A DNA stretch of 64,000 bases from Bradyrhizobium ivorense (GCF_900696085.1 NZ_CAADFC020000004.1:1557501-1621500), one strand, 5' to 3'; shown: positions 18,366-27,661, counted from the first letter of the stretch. The notes: generated by a model not told the origin, from the sequence alone. A program made the numbers and translations.

Positions 18366-18452
18366 CCAAGATGCCCTCTTGCGCAGGGCCTCTGGATGGT
18401 CAAAGTGGCGCGTTCGTGCGGTGCACCAAAGAGCGCCCGCGAGGAGTTTCCG

Positions 18453-18854
18453 ATGATTGGTCTAGTGCTGGTGACCCATGGGCGCCTTGCCGACGAGTTC
18501 AGAGCGGCGCTCGAACACGTGATGGGTCCGCAGAAACAAATTGAAGCAATTACGATCGGAGCCGAGGACGACTCCGATCTCTGTCGAAGCGATATCATCG
18601 AAGCGGTGAATCGCGTCGACAGCGGCGATGGCGTCGCGATCCTCACCGACATGTTCGGCGGCACGCCGTCGAACCTTGCGATCTCCTGCATGAGCCGCCC
18701 GAAGGTGGAAGTGCTCGCGGGCATCAACCTTCCCATGCTGGTCAAGCTTGCCAAGGTCCGCGAGGAGCGCTCGCTGCCTGACGCGATCGCGATGGCCCAG
18801 GAAGCCGGCCGCAAATACGTCACCATCGCCAGCCGTGTTCTCGCAGGCAAATGA
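18453..18854 (+). CDS. PTS IIA component, mannose type (regulatory EIIA)
   Basis: 133 residues. The N-terminus IGLVLVTHGRLADEF carries the phosphorylatable histidine (residue 9), and DMFGGTPSNLAIS and AGINLPMLVKLA are the remaining EIIA-Man signatures. No EIIB or EIIC genes are present nearby, so it probably acts as a regulatory phosphate acceptor rather than in sugar import. The start at 18453 is set by GAGGAG eight bases upstream; the frame is open back to 18396 but without homology. Its stop overlaps the HPr start by four bases. Confidence 0.93.
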   Translation: MIGLVLVTHGRLADEFRAALEHVMGPQKQIEAITIGAEDDSDLCRSDIIEAVNRVDSGDGVAILTDMFGGTPSNLAISCMSRPKVEVLAGINLPMLVKLAKVREERSLPDAIAMAQEAGRKYVTIASRVLAGK

Positions 18855-19177
18855 GCGGCGAGACCCCGGGCGCGAACGACGTCGGCCCGGGCGTGCCCGC
18901 GGATGCGATCTCCCGTGAACTCCTGATCGTCAACAAGCGCGGCCTGCACGCGCGGGCGTCGGCCAAGTTCGTCCAGATGGTCGAGCGCTTCGACGCCGAG
19001 GTCTGGGTCACCCGCGGCGGCGAGACCGTCGGCGGCACCTCGATCATGGGGCTGATGATGCTCGCCGCGGGTCCCGGCACCACGGTGGTGGTTTCCGCCA
19101 AGGGCGCCGAAGCCGAGCAGGCGCTGAACGCCATCGCCGAGTTGGTCGCGAGCAAGTTCAACGAAGAAGGCACCTAG
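18851..19177 (+). CDS. Phosphocarrier protein HPr
   Basis: 108 residues, with about 20 extra N-terminal residues compared with enteric HPr. It has the active-site histidine in NKRGLHARASAKF (His33) and the regulatory serine region GGTSIMGLMMLAA, the target of HprK. It passes phosphate from enzyme I to EIIA. With no transport components around, this is part of the regulatory PTS of rhizobia. It overlaps the preceding EIIA gene (ATGA), so the two are translated together. Confidence 0.94.
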   Translation: MSGETPGANDVGPGVPADAISRELLIVNKRGLHARASAKFVQMVERFDAEVWVTRGGETVGGTSIMGLMMLAAGPGTTVVVSAKGAEAEQALNAIAELVASKFNEEGT

Positions 19178-19206
19178 GCGATTCTGAGGCCGCAAGCACG
19201 GTGCGC

Positions 19207-19345
19207 TCCCTCGCCCCGTTCTTACGGGGAGAGGGTTGGGGTGAGGGGCTCTCTCCGCGAGCAACGTGCTTGGATAGACCTGTACCCCCTCACCCGGATC
19301 GCATCGTTGATGCGATCCGACCTCTCCCCGCAAGCGGGCAGAGAC
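19207..19345. repeat. Intergenic palindromic repeat, family A (copy 3)
   Basis: TCGCCCCGTTCTTACGGGGA and CCTCTCCCCGCAAGCGGG outer arms, inner palindrome GGATCGCATCGTTGATGCGA. It lies between the convergent HPr and GT39 genes. Confidence 0.88.
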
Positions 19346-19353
19346 AAGAGGCA

Positions 19354-20970
19354 TCACTTCGCCGGCGGCACCAGATAGATCTTCCAGGCCGTCGACGGGC
19401 CGGGATGGCCGCCGAAGAAGCGCTGCGTGGTCATCACCAGTTGCTCGGCGCCCTTGGCGTGCTCCGCCATCCACGTCTCGCACGGCGTGATGTATTCCGG
19501 CTCCTTGGGATCGCAGATGCCGATGAAGCCGAGACGCTTGGCCTCGTCGAGCGAGGTCAGTCCCGACGACCACGCTTCGCCCGGCATGATCGCCGCGGGA
19601 TGGTCGGGACTGTAGAACGTCATCGGCTCGGCGATGTCGGAGCGGGCGACCACGACCGCCCAGCGCGAATGGAATTTGCGTTGCCAGGTCTCGGTCAGCT
19701 CGCGCGCCAGCTCCGAGCGCGCGGCATAGGTCGAGGCGCCGGTGCGGTTCGACGCCACCTCCTGCGAGGCGATGCTCGGCGCGGCGATCAGCGTGACGAT
19801 CGTGACCACGAACCAGATCGCGGTGATCGCGAACAGCGCCATGCGCGGCATCCGCAGCGTCGGGATCGCGATCAGGGCCAGCGGCACCAGGAAGAACAGC
19901 GGGATGCCCCAGTCGGTCTTGATGTAGACCGAGAACGCCAGCGCGCCGAGCGGCGGCCCGATGGCGACGATCAGCTGGATCAGCCAGATGTTGAGCGCCT
20001 GCGGCAGATTGACCGCCGGATTGGGCCCGCGCGACCAGATCCATGCCGGCGCGCCCGCCCGCGGCCAGCGCGCCAGCGCCACCGCCAGCAGCGCGATCAA
20101 GGCCAGCACCGCCGGCGCCGCGAGCAGCGCCAGATTGTGCCCGATATAGCCGGTGACGTGCTGGAGATTGAGCGCGCGGCTCGGCAGCGCGTAGACGTCG
20201 CCGGCATAGGTGAACGGCAGGAAGTTCACCTCCTCCAGCCACACCAGATGCGGGATCATCGCCACCGCCATCGTGCCGAGCGCAACCCATGGCGCCGGCG
20301 AGCGCAGGAAGGCGAGCCGCTGCGGATGAATCAGCGCGGCCAGCCCGATGGCGCCGATCACCGTCACCACCCAGTATTTGGTCATCAGCGCCAGCGCGCC
20401 GGCGAAGCCGAGCCACAGGCCGGATTTGACGGTGCGCTTCTCGAACGCGTTCAGATAGGCCAGCACCACGAGCGGCAGCGGCACCAGCTGCGCCAGGTCG
20501 GCGTTGTACTTGAAACCCTTGAAATTGAAGATCGGATAGAGCGCGAGCATCACCACCATGAAGAACGCGCGGCGATGGTCGACGACACGCCGCGCGATCA
20601 GCCAGCAGACCACCAGCGCGGAGCTCACGGTGGTCATCGCGAGCAGGTAGGTCGACCAGTTCGTGACCGGGAAAATCCTGAACCAGACGCCGGCGATCCA
20701 GCCCGACAGCGGCGGGTGCTTGCCATAGCCAAGCAGGAAGCGCTGGCCCCAGGCATAGGCCTCCGCGACGTCCATATGGACGTCCTGCGCGGCCTTGAGC
20801 TTGATCAGGATCAGCGTCCACAGCAGCGCGTGGAGCAGCGCGAAACCGACCACGAGCCACACGGCCGTGTTCGGATCGGTGGCGCGTGCGGCGAGCCACG
20901 CCGCGGTCCGGCGGACCGAGAGCTTGCGCTTGGCGCGGCGCGCGGCAGGGAGATAGGAGGCAGTCGACAT
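19354..20970 (-). CDS. Glycosyltransferase family 39 membrane protein (ArnT-like)
   Basis: 538 residues with about nine to eleven hydrophobic helices from residue 35 to 400 and a soluble C-terminal domain of about 130 residues. The first loop carries AQDVHMDVAEAYAWGQRFLL and GYGKHPPLSGWIAG, resembling the catalytic acidic loop and the substrate-binding region of PMT/ArnT enzymes, which transfer sugars from polyprenyl phosphate to lipids or proteins on the periplasmic side. The acceptor is unknown. The first 25 residues are very basic. It is convergent with HPr and divergent from lepA. Confidence 0.8.
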   Translation of the reverse strand: MSTASYLPAARRAKRKLSVRRTAAWLAARATDPNTAVWLVVGFALLHALLWTLILIKLKAAQDVHMDVAEAYAWGQRFLLGYGKHPPLSGWIAGVWFRIFPVTNWSTYLLAMTTVSSALVVCWLIARRVVDHRRAFFMVVMLALYPIFNFKGFKYNADLAQLVPLPLVVLAYLNAFEKRTVKSGLWLGFAGALALMTKYWVVTVIGAIGLAALIHPQRLAFLRSPAPWVALGTMAVAMIPHLVWLEEVNFLPFTYAGDVYALPSRALNLQHVTGYIGHNLALLAAPAVLALIALLAVALARWPRAGAPAWIWSRGPNPAVNLPQALNIWLIQLIVAIGPPLGALAFSVYIKTDWGIPLFFLVPLALIAIPTLRMPRMALFAITAIWFVVTIVTLIAAPSIASQEVASNRTGASTYAARSELARELTETWQRKFHSRWAVVVARSDIAEPMTFYSPDHPAAIMPGEAWSSGLTSLDEAKRLGFIGICDPKEPEYITPCETWMAEHAKGAEQLVMTTQRFFGGHPGPSTAWKIYLVPPAK

Positions 20971-21211
20971 GGTCTCTGGGTAGCGTGTTTTGAGGGCCCG
21001 CGAAATCAGCTTGGCGTGAGAAGGGCTCCAGCGCCTTCGGTCTGTCAGAGGTTGATCTTTCGGAAAAGGCGGCGCCGGGAACGCCTAGCAGAAACGTGAC
21101 CGGAAATCATTACGGCGGCCGGCCGGAACGCCTCCGCGATTCGCCGTCATGCCCCTGCAAAATACTGCATTATGGTTGCCCGCGCGGGGCTGCGGATGCT
21201 ATCCCGCGCCC

Positions 21212-23023
21212 ATGACAACTGCCCCGATTTCCAACATCCGCAACTTCTCCATCGTCGCCCATATCGACCATGGCAAATCGACCCTGGCCGACCGCCTGAT
21301 CCAGATGACGGGCGGCCTGTCGGATCGCGAAATGGCGGGCAAGGAGCAGGTGCTCGATTCCATGGATATCGAGCGCGAGCGCGGCATCACCATCAAGGCG
21401 CAGACCGTCCGCCTCAACTACCGCGCCAAGGACGGCAAGGATTACATCTTCAACCTGATGGACACGCCCGGCCATGTCGACTTCGCCTACGAGGTGTCGC
21501 GGTCGCTGGCGGCGTGCGAGGGTTCCCTGCTGGTGGTCGACGCCAGCCAGGGCGTCGAGGCGCAGACGCTCGCCAACGTCTACCAGGCGCTCGACAACAA
21601 TCACGAGATCGTGCCGGTCCTGAACAAGGTCGACCTGCCCGCCGCCGAGCCCGAGAAGGTCAAGCAGCAGATCGAGGACGTGATCGGCATCGACGCCTCC
21701 GACGCCGTGATGATCTCGGCCAAGACCGGCGTCGGCGTGCCGGACGTGCTGGAAGCCATCGTCACCCGCCTGCCGCCGCCGAAGGGCGACCGCGACGCGA
21801 CGCTCAAGGCGCTCCTGGTCGACAGCTGGTACGACGTCTATCTCGGCGTCGTCGTGCTGATCCGCGTCGTCGACGGCGTGATGAAGAAGGGCAGCCGCAT
21901 CCGCATGATGGGCACCGGCGCCGCCTACGACATCGAGCGCGTCGGCTTCTTCACGCCGAAGATGGAGCAGGTCGAGGAGCTCGGCCCCGGCGAGATCGGC
22001 TTCATCACCGCCGCGATCAAGGAAGTCGCCGACACCCGGGTCGGCGACACCATCACCGACGACAGGAAGCCGATCAGCGAGATGCTGCCCGGCTTCAAGC
22101 CGGCGATCCCGGTGGTGTTCTGCGGCCTGTTCCCGGTCGACGCCAACGACTTCGAGACGCTGCGCGCGGCGATGGGCAAGCTCCGGCTTAACGATGCGAG
22201 CTTCTCCTACGAGATGGAAACCTCGGCCGCGCTCGGCTTCGGCTTCCGCTGCGGCTTCCTCGGGCTATTGCATCTGGAGATCATCCAGGAGCGGCTGTCG
22301 CGCGAGTTCGATCTCAACCTGATCGCGACCGCGCCGAGCGTAATCTACAAGATGAAGCTGACCGACGGCACCGAGCTCGAGATCCACAACCCGGTCGACA
22401 TGCCCGACGTGGTCAAGATCGCCCAGATCGACGAGCCGTGGATCGAGGCCACGATCCTCACCCCCGACGAATATCTCGGCAGCGTCCTGAAACTGTGCCA
22501 GGACCGCCGCGGTGCGCAGAAGGAGCTGACTTACGTCGGCTCGCGCGCGATGGTGAAGTACGATCTGCCGCTCAACGAAGTGGTGTTCGATTTCTACGAC
22601 CGCCTGAAGTCGGTCTCCAAGGGCTACGCCTCGTTCGACTATCATCTGACCGACTACAAGCCGGCCGACCTCGTCAAGATGCAGATCCTGGTCAACGCCG
22701 AGCCGGTCGACGCGCTGTCGATGCTGGTGCATCGCACCCGCGCCGAAGGCCGCGGCCGCGCCATGGTCGAGAAGATGAAGGAGCTGATCCCGCCGCACAT
22801 GTTCCAGATCCCGATCCAGGCGGCGATCGGCGGCAAGGTGATCGCGCGCGAAACCGTCCGCGCGCTGCGCAAGGATGTCACCGCAAAATGCTACGGCGGC
22901 GACATCACCCGCAAACGCAAACTTCTGGAGAAGCAGAAGGAAGGCAAGAAGAAGATGCGGCAGTTCGGCAAGGTCGACATCCCGCAGGAAGCCTTCATTG
23001 CCGCGCTCAAGGTGGACAGCTGA
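21212..23023 (+). CDS. lepA: Elongation factor 4 (LepA GTPase)
   Basis: 603 residues, the normal length. Motifs in order: G1 [16 protein letters not shown]3 [17 protein letters not shown]4 LNKVDLP, G5 SAKTGVG, and the LepA-specific C-terminal segment [17 protein letters not shown]. It promotes back-translocation on stalled ribosomes. The start at 21212 ([17 protein letters not shown]) is preferred because the conserved protein begins there; an in-frame ATG at 21149 would add 21 residues lacking homology. It is transcribed alone. Confidence 0.97.
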   Translation: MTTAPISNIRNFSIVAHIDHGKSTLADRLIQMTGGLSDREMAGKEQVLDSMDIERERGITIKAQTVRLNYRAKDGKDYIFNLMDTPGHVDFAYEVSRSLAACEGSLLVVDASQGVEAQTLANVYQALDNNHEIVPVLNKVDLPAAEPEKVKQQIEDVIGIDASDAVMISAKTGVGVPDVLEAIVTRLPPPKGDRDATLKALLVDSWYDVYLGVVVLIRVVDGVMKKGSRIRMMGTGAAYDIERVGFFTPKMEQVEELGPGEIGFITAAIKEVADTRVGDTITDDRKPISEMLPGFKPAIPVVFCGLFPVDANDFETLRAAMGKLRLNDASFSYEMETSAALGFGFRCGFLGLLHLEIIQERLSREFDLNLIATAPSVIYKMKLTDGTELEIHNPVDMPDVVKIAQIDEPWIEATILTPDEYLGSVLKLCQDRRGAQKELTYVGSRAMVKYDLPLNEVVFDFYDRLKSVSKGYASFDYHLTDYKPADLVKMQILVNAEPVDALSMLVHRTRAEGRGRAMVEKMKELIPPHMFQIPIQAAIGGKVIARETVRALRKDVTAKCYGGDITRKRKLLEKQKEGKKKMRQFGKVDIPQEAFIAALKVDS

Positions 23024-23308
23024 GGCGCCGGTCGGCTTCCAGCTGAATCGCGAAAAACAACCCCATGCAAAGTAGCCGGCCCGCGTCGGCAAGGTGCTTG
23101 AATACCGCAACAGATATGTGACATGTCAGGCAAACAGCGGCATCCCGTCATGATGCCCGCTGCGTGGTGCCTCCTATTTCGCGTACCAAGCCCCACAACA
23201 GCGTATCGAGTTCACAAGCGTGAGCTGCTTAGTGGAAAGGCACGTTCGGTCATCCGAAGTTCTTGATTGGTGTTCTCGGATCGCGAGTCGGAGGTCGGAA
23301 ATCCGCCC

Positions 23309-23342
23309 TTGACAGGCCTCAGAAAAAGAACAAAATAGGAAC
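23309..23342 (+). promoter_or_regulatory. Promoter-like element with LexA-type box
   Basis: TTGACA at 23309-23314 is followed after 17 bases by AAAATA at 23332-23337. Overlapping the -10 region is GAAC-N7-GAAC (23328-23342), the direct-repeat form of the SOS box bound by LexA in alphaproteobacteria. It lies 22 bases before the ATG of a 44-codon ORF. Occurrence by chance cannot be excluded. Confidence 0.5.
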
Positions 23343-23364
23343 ATTATTCAGACGATGGTTTTTC

Positions 23365-23499
23365 ATGGCTCGCTACGGGTTTGCAGTATCTTCCAGTGTT
23401 GATTCGGTGGTTGGCGACGCGCGTACAAAGCAGGTCGTGCGTCTTCCTAGAAAATCGCCTAGCGTTCGACAACTTCGCCGATCCATTTGGATTATATGA
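23365..23499 (+). CDS. Candidate small ORF behind a LexA-like box
   Basis: 44 codons (MARYGFAVSSSVDSVVGDA...), basic, without signal peptide or recognised domain. No convincing ribosome binding site is visible. Its codon use is less GC-biased than the neighbours'. It could be a real SOS-induced peptide, the decayed start of a longer gene, or chance. It is listed because of the promoter-like element directly upstream. The remaining part of 23024-23640 shows nothing else convincing. Confidence 0.3.
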   Translation: MARYGFAVSSSVDSVVGDARTKQVVRLPRKSPSVRQLRRSIWII

Positions 23500-23643
23500 C
23501 CCCGTGATCGCAAATCGTGACCGAACGCTCCGTTTCCCTTGCAAAAGCCCATGAACAGCTAGCCTGGCCTGCCCCGGAGGATGTGCGTACTCCGAAAGGT
23601 TCAGGCGCGGGCGTCTTTGCGTCACTCGCAAGAAACAAGATAG

Positions 23644-23799
23644 GACGGGCCCTATCCGGACTGGTCGCCGCAATATTACTATGGCGGCGACTGGCACTAT
23701 TTCGGCCGGCCCGGCTTCTATCGCGGCCGCTACAATGGCGGCAGCTTTGGTCCGTGCTGGACCTGGACGCCGATCGGGCGCGCCTGGAATTGCGGATAG
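23644..23799 (+). pseudogene. C-terminal remnant of a small secreted Tyr/Gly-rich protein
   Basis: An open segment of 51 codons ending in TAG at 23797 reads DGPYPDWSPQYYYGGDWHYF and later GPCWTWTPIGRAWNCG. This matches the style of small secreted Tyr/Gly/Trp-rich proteins that end in a GPCWxWTPxG tail, common in Bradyrhizobium. It is preceded at once by an in-frame stop (TAG at 23641), with no start codon, signal peptide or ribosome binding site. The 5' part has therefore been lost. Confidence 0.6.
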
Positions 23800-23836
23800 A
23801 GCACTCTAGTAATCTCATCCCGCTCGCGCAGCCCGC

Positions 23837-24283
23837 TCACACCCAGCGCCGCACCCGCGCGACATAATCGTCATAGGCGGCGCCGAACTGGCGGCGCATC
23901 TTGGCTTCCTCGAACGGGATGTGCACCCAGTTGGTGGTCGCGAACACGGCGATCGGCGCGATGAACATCGGCCACGCCCCGACCCAGATCGCGATGCCGA
24001 GCGCAAGCAGCACGAGGCCGGAATACATCGGGTTTCGGGTGAAGCGGTAGGGACCGCGCGTGACCAACGCGCGGTTGGTCGGCGATGTCGGTTCGATCTC
24101 GGTGCCCTCGCGCTGAAACAGCATGAACGCCCATACCGGCGGAACGAACGCAACCGCCACCAGCACGATTCCCAGCAGCGGAATCGGCAGGCCGGCTGGC
24201 GTCGGCCAGCCGAGCCACCAGCTCAGCAGCGCGGCGAGAAGGATATAGATCAGCGTCCAGATCGGCGGAGGAAGCTTGAGCAT
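23837..24283 (-). CDS. Isoprenylcysteine carboxyl methyltransferase-like membrane protein
   Basis: 148 residues with four hydrophobic helices (about 8-25, 35-55, 85-105, 108-122). The conserved motif TRGPYRFTRNPMYSGLVLLAL is the S-adenosylmethionine-binding region of the ICMT/PEMT family, and the C-terminus has FEEAKMRRQFGAAYDDYVARVRRW. Bacterial members methylate unknown small or lipid substrates at the inner membrane. The start at 24283 gives the first helix at the right place; the frame upstream is antisense to the MFS gene region and not protein-like. Confidence 0.82.
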   Translation of the reverse strand: MLKLPPPIWTLIYILLAALLSWWLGWPTPAGLPIPLLGIVLVAVAFVPPVWAFMLFQREGTEIEPTSPTNRALVTRGPYRFTRNPMYSGLVLLALGIAIWVGAWPMFIAPIAVFATTNWVHIPFEEAKMRRQFGAAYDDYVARVRRWV

Positions 24284-24468
24284 GGCGGTGTCCCGCTCAA
24301 CAGCGACGCGCGACGAGCGCCTCGATTGCCATTGCAATAGTCTGCTAGCGCAGCAATTTGTTCGCTTTGGGTCGGCAGCGCCAATCCGCCGGTGCTTGCC
24401 CCGATCGGCCGGATAGGCCACCATCGCCTGCCGCTCGACAACACAACAAGAACGGCAGGGGAAACGCG

Positions 24469-25695
24469 ATGAGCAAGGCCGCTCGGTTCGATTATGGCTG
24501 GGTCGTCGTCGGCGCGGGTGCGCTGATGACCTGCGTCGGCTTCGGTACCATGCTGTCGCTCGCGGTGTTCCTGCAGCCGATCTCGGATGCGATGGGCTGG
24601 TCGCTCGCCGGCATCTCGGCGGCGGCGACGCTGGATTTCCTCTGCATGGGGTTTGCCGCCTTTGCCTGGGGCACGCTGTCGGACCGGTTCGGCACCCGCA
24701 TCGTGGTGCTGGCCGGCAGCCTGTTGCTCGGGCTTGGGCTGGTGACGGCGAGCCAGGCGCAGAGCCTGTGGCAATTCCAGCTTTGCTTCGGCGTGCTGGT
24801 CGGGATTGCGGCGGGCAGCTTCTATGCGCCGATGATGGCGCTGGCGAGCGCCTGGATCGACAAGCATCGCAGCCTTGCGGTGGCATTGGTCTCCGCCGGC
24901 ATGGGCGTGTCGCCGGTGACGGTGGCGCCGTCGGCAAGCTGGCTGATCACGTCCTATGACTGGCGCACCGCGATGCTCGTGATCGGCATCGCCGCGTGGG
25001 CGCTGCTGATCCCGGCGGCGTTTTTGGTGCGACCGGCGCCGCAGGGCACCGAGGTCGCGAACGATGCGGCCGCGAGCGCACCGGAGAGCGAATGGACCGC
25101 GGCACAGGCGCTGCGCACGCCGCAATTCCTTGCGCTCGCCGGCGCGCATTTCGCCTGCTGCGCCGCGCATTCCGGACCGATCTTCCACATGGTGTCCTAC
25201 GCCATGGTGTGCGGCATCGCGCCGCTCACCGCGGTCACCGTCTACAGCCTCGCCGGCTTCTCCGGGCTCGGCGGCCGTCTGTTACTCGGCGTGCTGGCCG
25301 ATCGGCTCGGCGCCAAGCCGGTGCTGGTCGGCGGCCTCCTGGTGCAGGCGTTCGCGATCGCGACCTATCTCGCGGTGGCGCGGCTCGGCGAGTTCTACGC
25401 GCTGTCCGTGGTGTTCGGCCTCGCCTATGGCGGGGTGATGCCGCTCTATGCGGTGCTGGTGCGCGAATTCTTCGGCGCGCGCATCATGGGCACGGTGTTC
25501 GGCGCGGTGTCGGCGTTTGCCAGCCTCGGCATGGCGCTCGGGCCGTGGGCCGGCGGTTACGTGTTCGACACGTTCCACGGCTATACGTGGCTGCACGCCG
25601 GCTCGTTCGCCATCGGCCTCGCGGCGGTCGCGGTGGCGCTGAGCTTCCCATCGAAGGGCCGGGCTTCGCTCGATCTCGGCCGCGCCGCGGCGTAA
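24469..25695 (+). CDS. MFS transporter
   Basis: 408 residues with twelve predicted membrane helices in two halves. The loop 2-3 motif appears as GTLSDRFGTRIVVLAG and its second-half equivalent as GVLADRLGAKPVLVGG, diagnostic of the major facilitator superfamily. The order and SFYAPMMALASAWIDKHRSLA resemble oxalate/formate or monocarboxylate-type (OFA-like) members. ATG at 24469 follows AGGGGAAACGCG. The leader shares strong similarity with that of the acyl-CoA-dehydrogenase-like gene at 25844, so the two are probably regulated together. The solute is unknown. Confidence 0.88.
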   Translation: MSKAARFDYGWVVVGAGALMTCVGFGTMLSLAVFLQPISDAMGWSLAGISAAATLDFLCMGFAAFAWGTLSDRFGTRIVVLAGSLLLGLGLVTASQAQSLWQFQLCFGVLVGIAAGSFYAPMMALASAWIDKHRSLAVALVSAGMGVSPVTVAPSASWLITSYDWRTAMLVIGIAAWALLIPAAFLVRPAPQGTEVANDAAASAPESEWTAAQALRTPQFLALAGAHFACCAAHSGPIFHMVSYAMVCGIAPLTAVTVYSLAGFSGLGGRLLLGVLADRLGAKPVLVGGLLVQAFAIATYLAVARLGEFYALSVVFGLAYGGVMPLYAVLVREFFGARIMGTVFGAVSAFASLGMALGPWAGGYVFDTFHGYTWLHAGSFAIGLAAVAVALSFPSKGRASLDLGRAAA

Positions 25696-25843
25696 GCTGC
25701 GACACGTTCGTCGCGGCGTCACACAGCGGCGCCGCCGGGATAGCTGATCTGCGCGCGTGCCAACCCGCCTTGCCCTCTCCCGCCGGATGGGCCACCATCG
25801 CGCGCCCGCCCAACAACAACGCCAAAACGGGGCAGAGGAACGC

Positions 25844-27016
25844 ATGAACAAGCCGCAAGAATTCGATCTCGCCGCGCGGGCCCGCGCGCTGGCGCCGCTG
25901 ATCTCAGCCGACGCCGACGAAATCGAGCGGACGCGGCGGCTGACGCCGGCCGTCACAGCGGCGCTGGTCGAGAACGGACTCTATCGTGCGCTGCTGCCGA
26001 AGCGTTTTGGCGGCGCCGAGGTGACGCTGGAAGCCTTCATGCAGATGCAGGAGGAGATCGCCAAGGCCGACGCCTCGACCGCCTGGTGCCTCGGCCAGTG
26101 CAGCGTCTGCGCCATGACCGCGGCCTATCTCGAGCCCGACGTGGCCCGCGAGATCTTCAACACCGCGCCCGGCATTCTCGCCTGGGGCGCGATCGCGCAC
26201 GAGGTCCGTGCCGAGCCCGGCGGCTATCGCGCCAGCGCGCGCTGGGATTTTGCCTCCGGCTCGCGGCAGGCGAACTGGCTCGGCGCCCATGTCCGTGTCG
26301 TCGAGCAAGACGGCACGCCGCGCAAGAAGCCGGACGGCTCGCCGGAGATCCGCACCATCCTGTTTCCGATGTCGCAGGCTGTGATGTACGACGTCTGGGA
26401 CGTGATCGGCCTGAAGGGCACCGGCACCGATTCCTATTCGGTCGACAACCTCTTCATCCCGGACAAATTCGCCGCGCTGCGCGACGATCCCGCGGCGTGC
26501 CGCGAGAGCGGGCCGCTCTACAAGCTCTCCACCAACATGGTGTTCAGCATGGGCTTTGCCGCGACCTCGCTCGGCGTTGCCCGCGCCATGCTGGATGCCG
26601 CGACCGAGCTTGCGCGTGGCAAGACCCCGCAGGGCCTGAAAGCGATGCGCGAGAACAATGCCGTGCAGGGCCAGATCGGCCGCACCGAGGCCAGCCTGCG
26701 CGCCGCACGCGCCTATCTCTACAGCACCGCCAACGAAGTCTGGCGCGACCTCGCGCGCGGCGAGCCGCTCACCGAGGCGCACCGCATTGCGATCCGCATC
26801 GCCTCGACCTGGACCATCCACCAGTCCGCGTCCGTGGTCGACATCGCCTATCACATGTCGGGCGCAACCGCGGTGTTCGCACGTAACCCGTTCGAGCGCC
26901 GGTTTCGCGACATGCACGCGATCGCGCAGCAGATCCAGGCCCGCGACACCCAATTCGAGGATGCCGGCAAGGCGATTTTGGCGGGCAATCTCGGCGCACC
27001 GCCGACGGCGCGTTAG
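25844..27016 (+). CDS. Acyl-CoA dehydrogenase-like flavoprotein (HsaA/HpaC-partner type)
   Basis: 390 residues. N-terminal helical domain with ALVENGLYRALLPKRFGGAE, middle beta domain with YRASARWDFASGSRQANWLG, and a C-terminal acyl-CoA-dehydrogenase type 2 domain (GRTEASLRAARAYLYSTANE). The usual catalytic glutamate of beta-oxidation enzymes is not evident, so it resembles flavin-dependent monooxygenases such as HsaA or related hydroxylases, which use reduced flavin from a partner reductase. The start at 25844 follows GCAGAGGAACGC. It probably works with the MFS transporter upstream in catabolism of an aromatic or similar compound; no reductase gene is adjacent. Confidence 0.83.
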   Translation: MNKPQEFDLAARARALAPLISADADEIERTRRLTPAVTAALVENGLYRALLPKRFGGAEVTLEAFMQMQEEIAKADASTAWCLGQCSVCAMTAAYLEPDVAREIFNTAPGILAWGAIAHEVRAEPGGYRASARWDFASGSRQANWLGAHVRVVEQDGTPRKKPDGSPEIRTILFPMSQAVMYDVWDVIGLKGTGTDSYSVDNLFIPDKFAALRDDPAACRESGPLYKLSTNMVFSMGFAATSLGVARAMLDAATELARGKTPQGLKAMRENNAVQGQIGRTEASLRAARAYLYSTANEVWRDLARGEPLTEAHRIAIRIASTWTIHQSASVVDIAYHMSGATAVFARNPFERRFRDMHAIAQQIQARDTQFEDAGKAILAGNLGAPPTAR

Positions 27017-27150
27017 GGCGCGATGAAGTCAGGTTGAACCAGGGCGCGTACTCATACATTCGCAATGTCGGCTCTACCCCCTATCGCCGGGTGAGCACGG
27101 CGTGTCGGTTTGGGCCAAGAAGCGACACCTGGACCGGGATTGGGCGAGGC

Positions 27151-27561
27151 CTACTTGAGGTCAATTTGGCTTAAGTGTGTGACCGTAAACTCAATCGCAT
27201 AGATTCGGATGACGCTACCTGTCGAAGAGGTCTCAAGCCGATAACAGCGCAGCAGATCCAACGACACGCCGAGCAGTTTCCAGCGGTCTCGAAGCGAATT
27301 CAGATATGGATCGACTTGAATCGTTGAAGCTGCAGCAATTTGCTCTTTGGCGATGACGCCGAAATTCATCTCCGCCGCAAAGCCATAGCATTCGCGAAAT
27401 AACAATGCTGCTCGACCGCCATCAGGCCAGACTACTTGAAGGCGAATCTCATCACAGGCCCCGGGGTCACGCCGATTGATTGTCAATTCTTGCAACTCAG
27501 CATCGTGCCAAGGCAACGAATCGAAGCTGGTCGTGATGATATCGGTCGGACGCCTAGTCAT
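27151..27561 (-). CDS. Hypothetical protein (136 residues)
   Basis: A soluble protein without signal peptide. Visible pieces are SFDSLPWHDAELQELTINRR near the start and CYGFAAEMNFGVIAKEQI in the middle; the opening Trp-His-Asp-Ala phrase resembles small proteins often found as orphan or immunity-like genes, but I cannot assign a family. Codon use is less GC-biased than that of the neighbours, suggesting recent acquisition. A shortened piece of repeat E (around 27019-27046) lies just beyond the stop codon. Confidence 0.65.
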   Translation of the reverse strand: MTRRPTDIITTSFDSLPWHDAELQELTINRRDPGACDEIRLQVVWPDGGRAALLFRECYGFAAEMNFGVIAKEQIAAASTIQVDPYLNSLRDRWKLLGVSLDLLRCYRLETSSTGSVIRIYAIEFTVTHLSQIDLK

Positions 27562-27632
27562 GAAGAGACCCTAGCGCAGGAGGCAGATGTCTCCAACGGG
27601 TCATTCTCGACCGATTTCAACGTGGCTTCGCG

Positions 27633-27661
27633 ATGTCCGCCTGTTCTCCGGAAGCGGACAT
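27633..27661. repeat. Short inverted repeat
   Basis: ATGTCCGC and GCGGACAT form perfect 8-bp arms separated by 13 bases. The surrounding sequence (27590-27690) looks like a worn genomic repeat element. No gene is seen between 27562 and 28063 apart from this and repeat A. Confidence 0.5.

Noticed and set aside
19201..21099. Plus-strand frame of 632 codons across the GT39 gene
   Set aside because: Begins in repeat A and runs antisense to a well-supported membrane protein.
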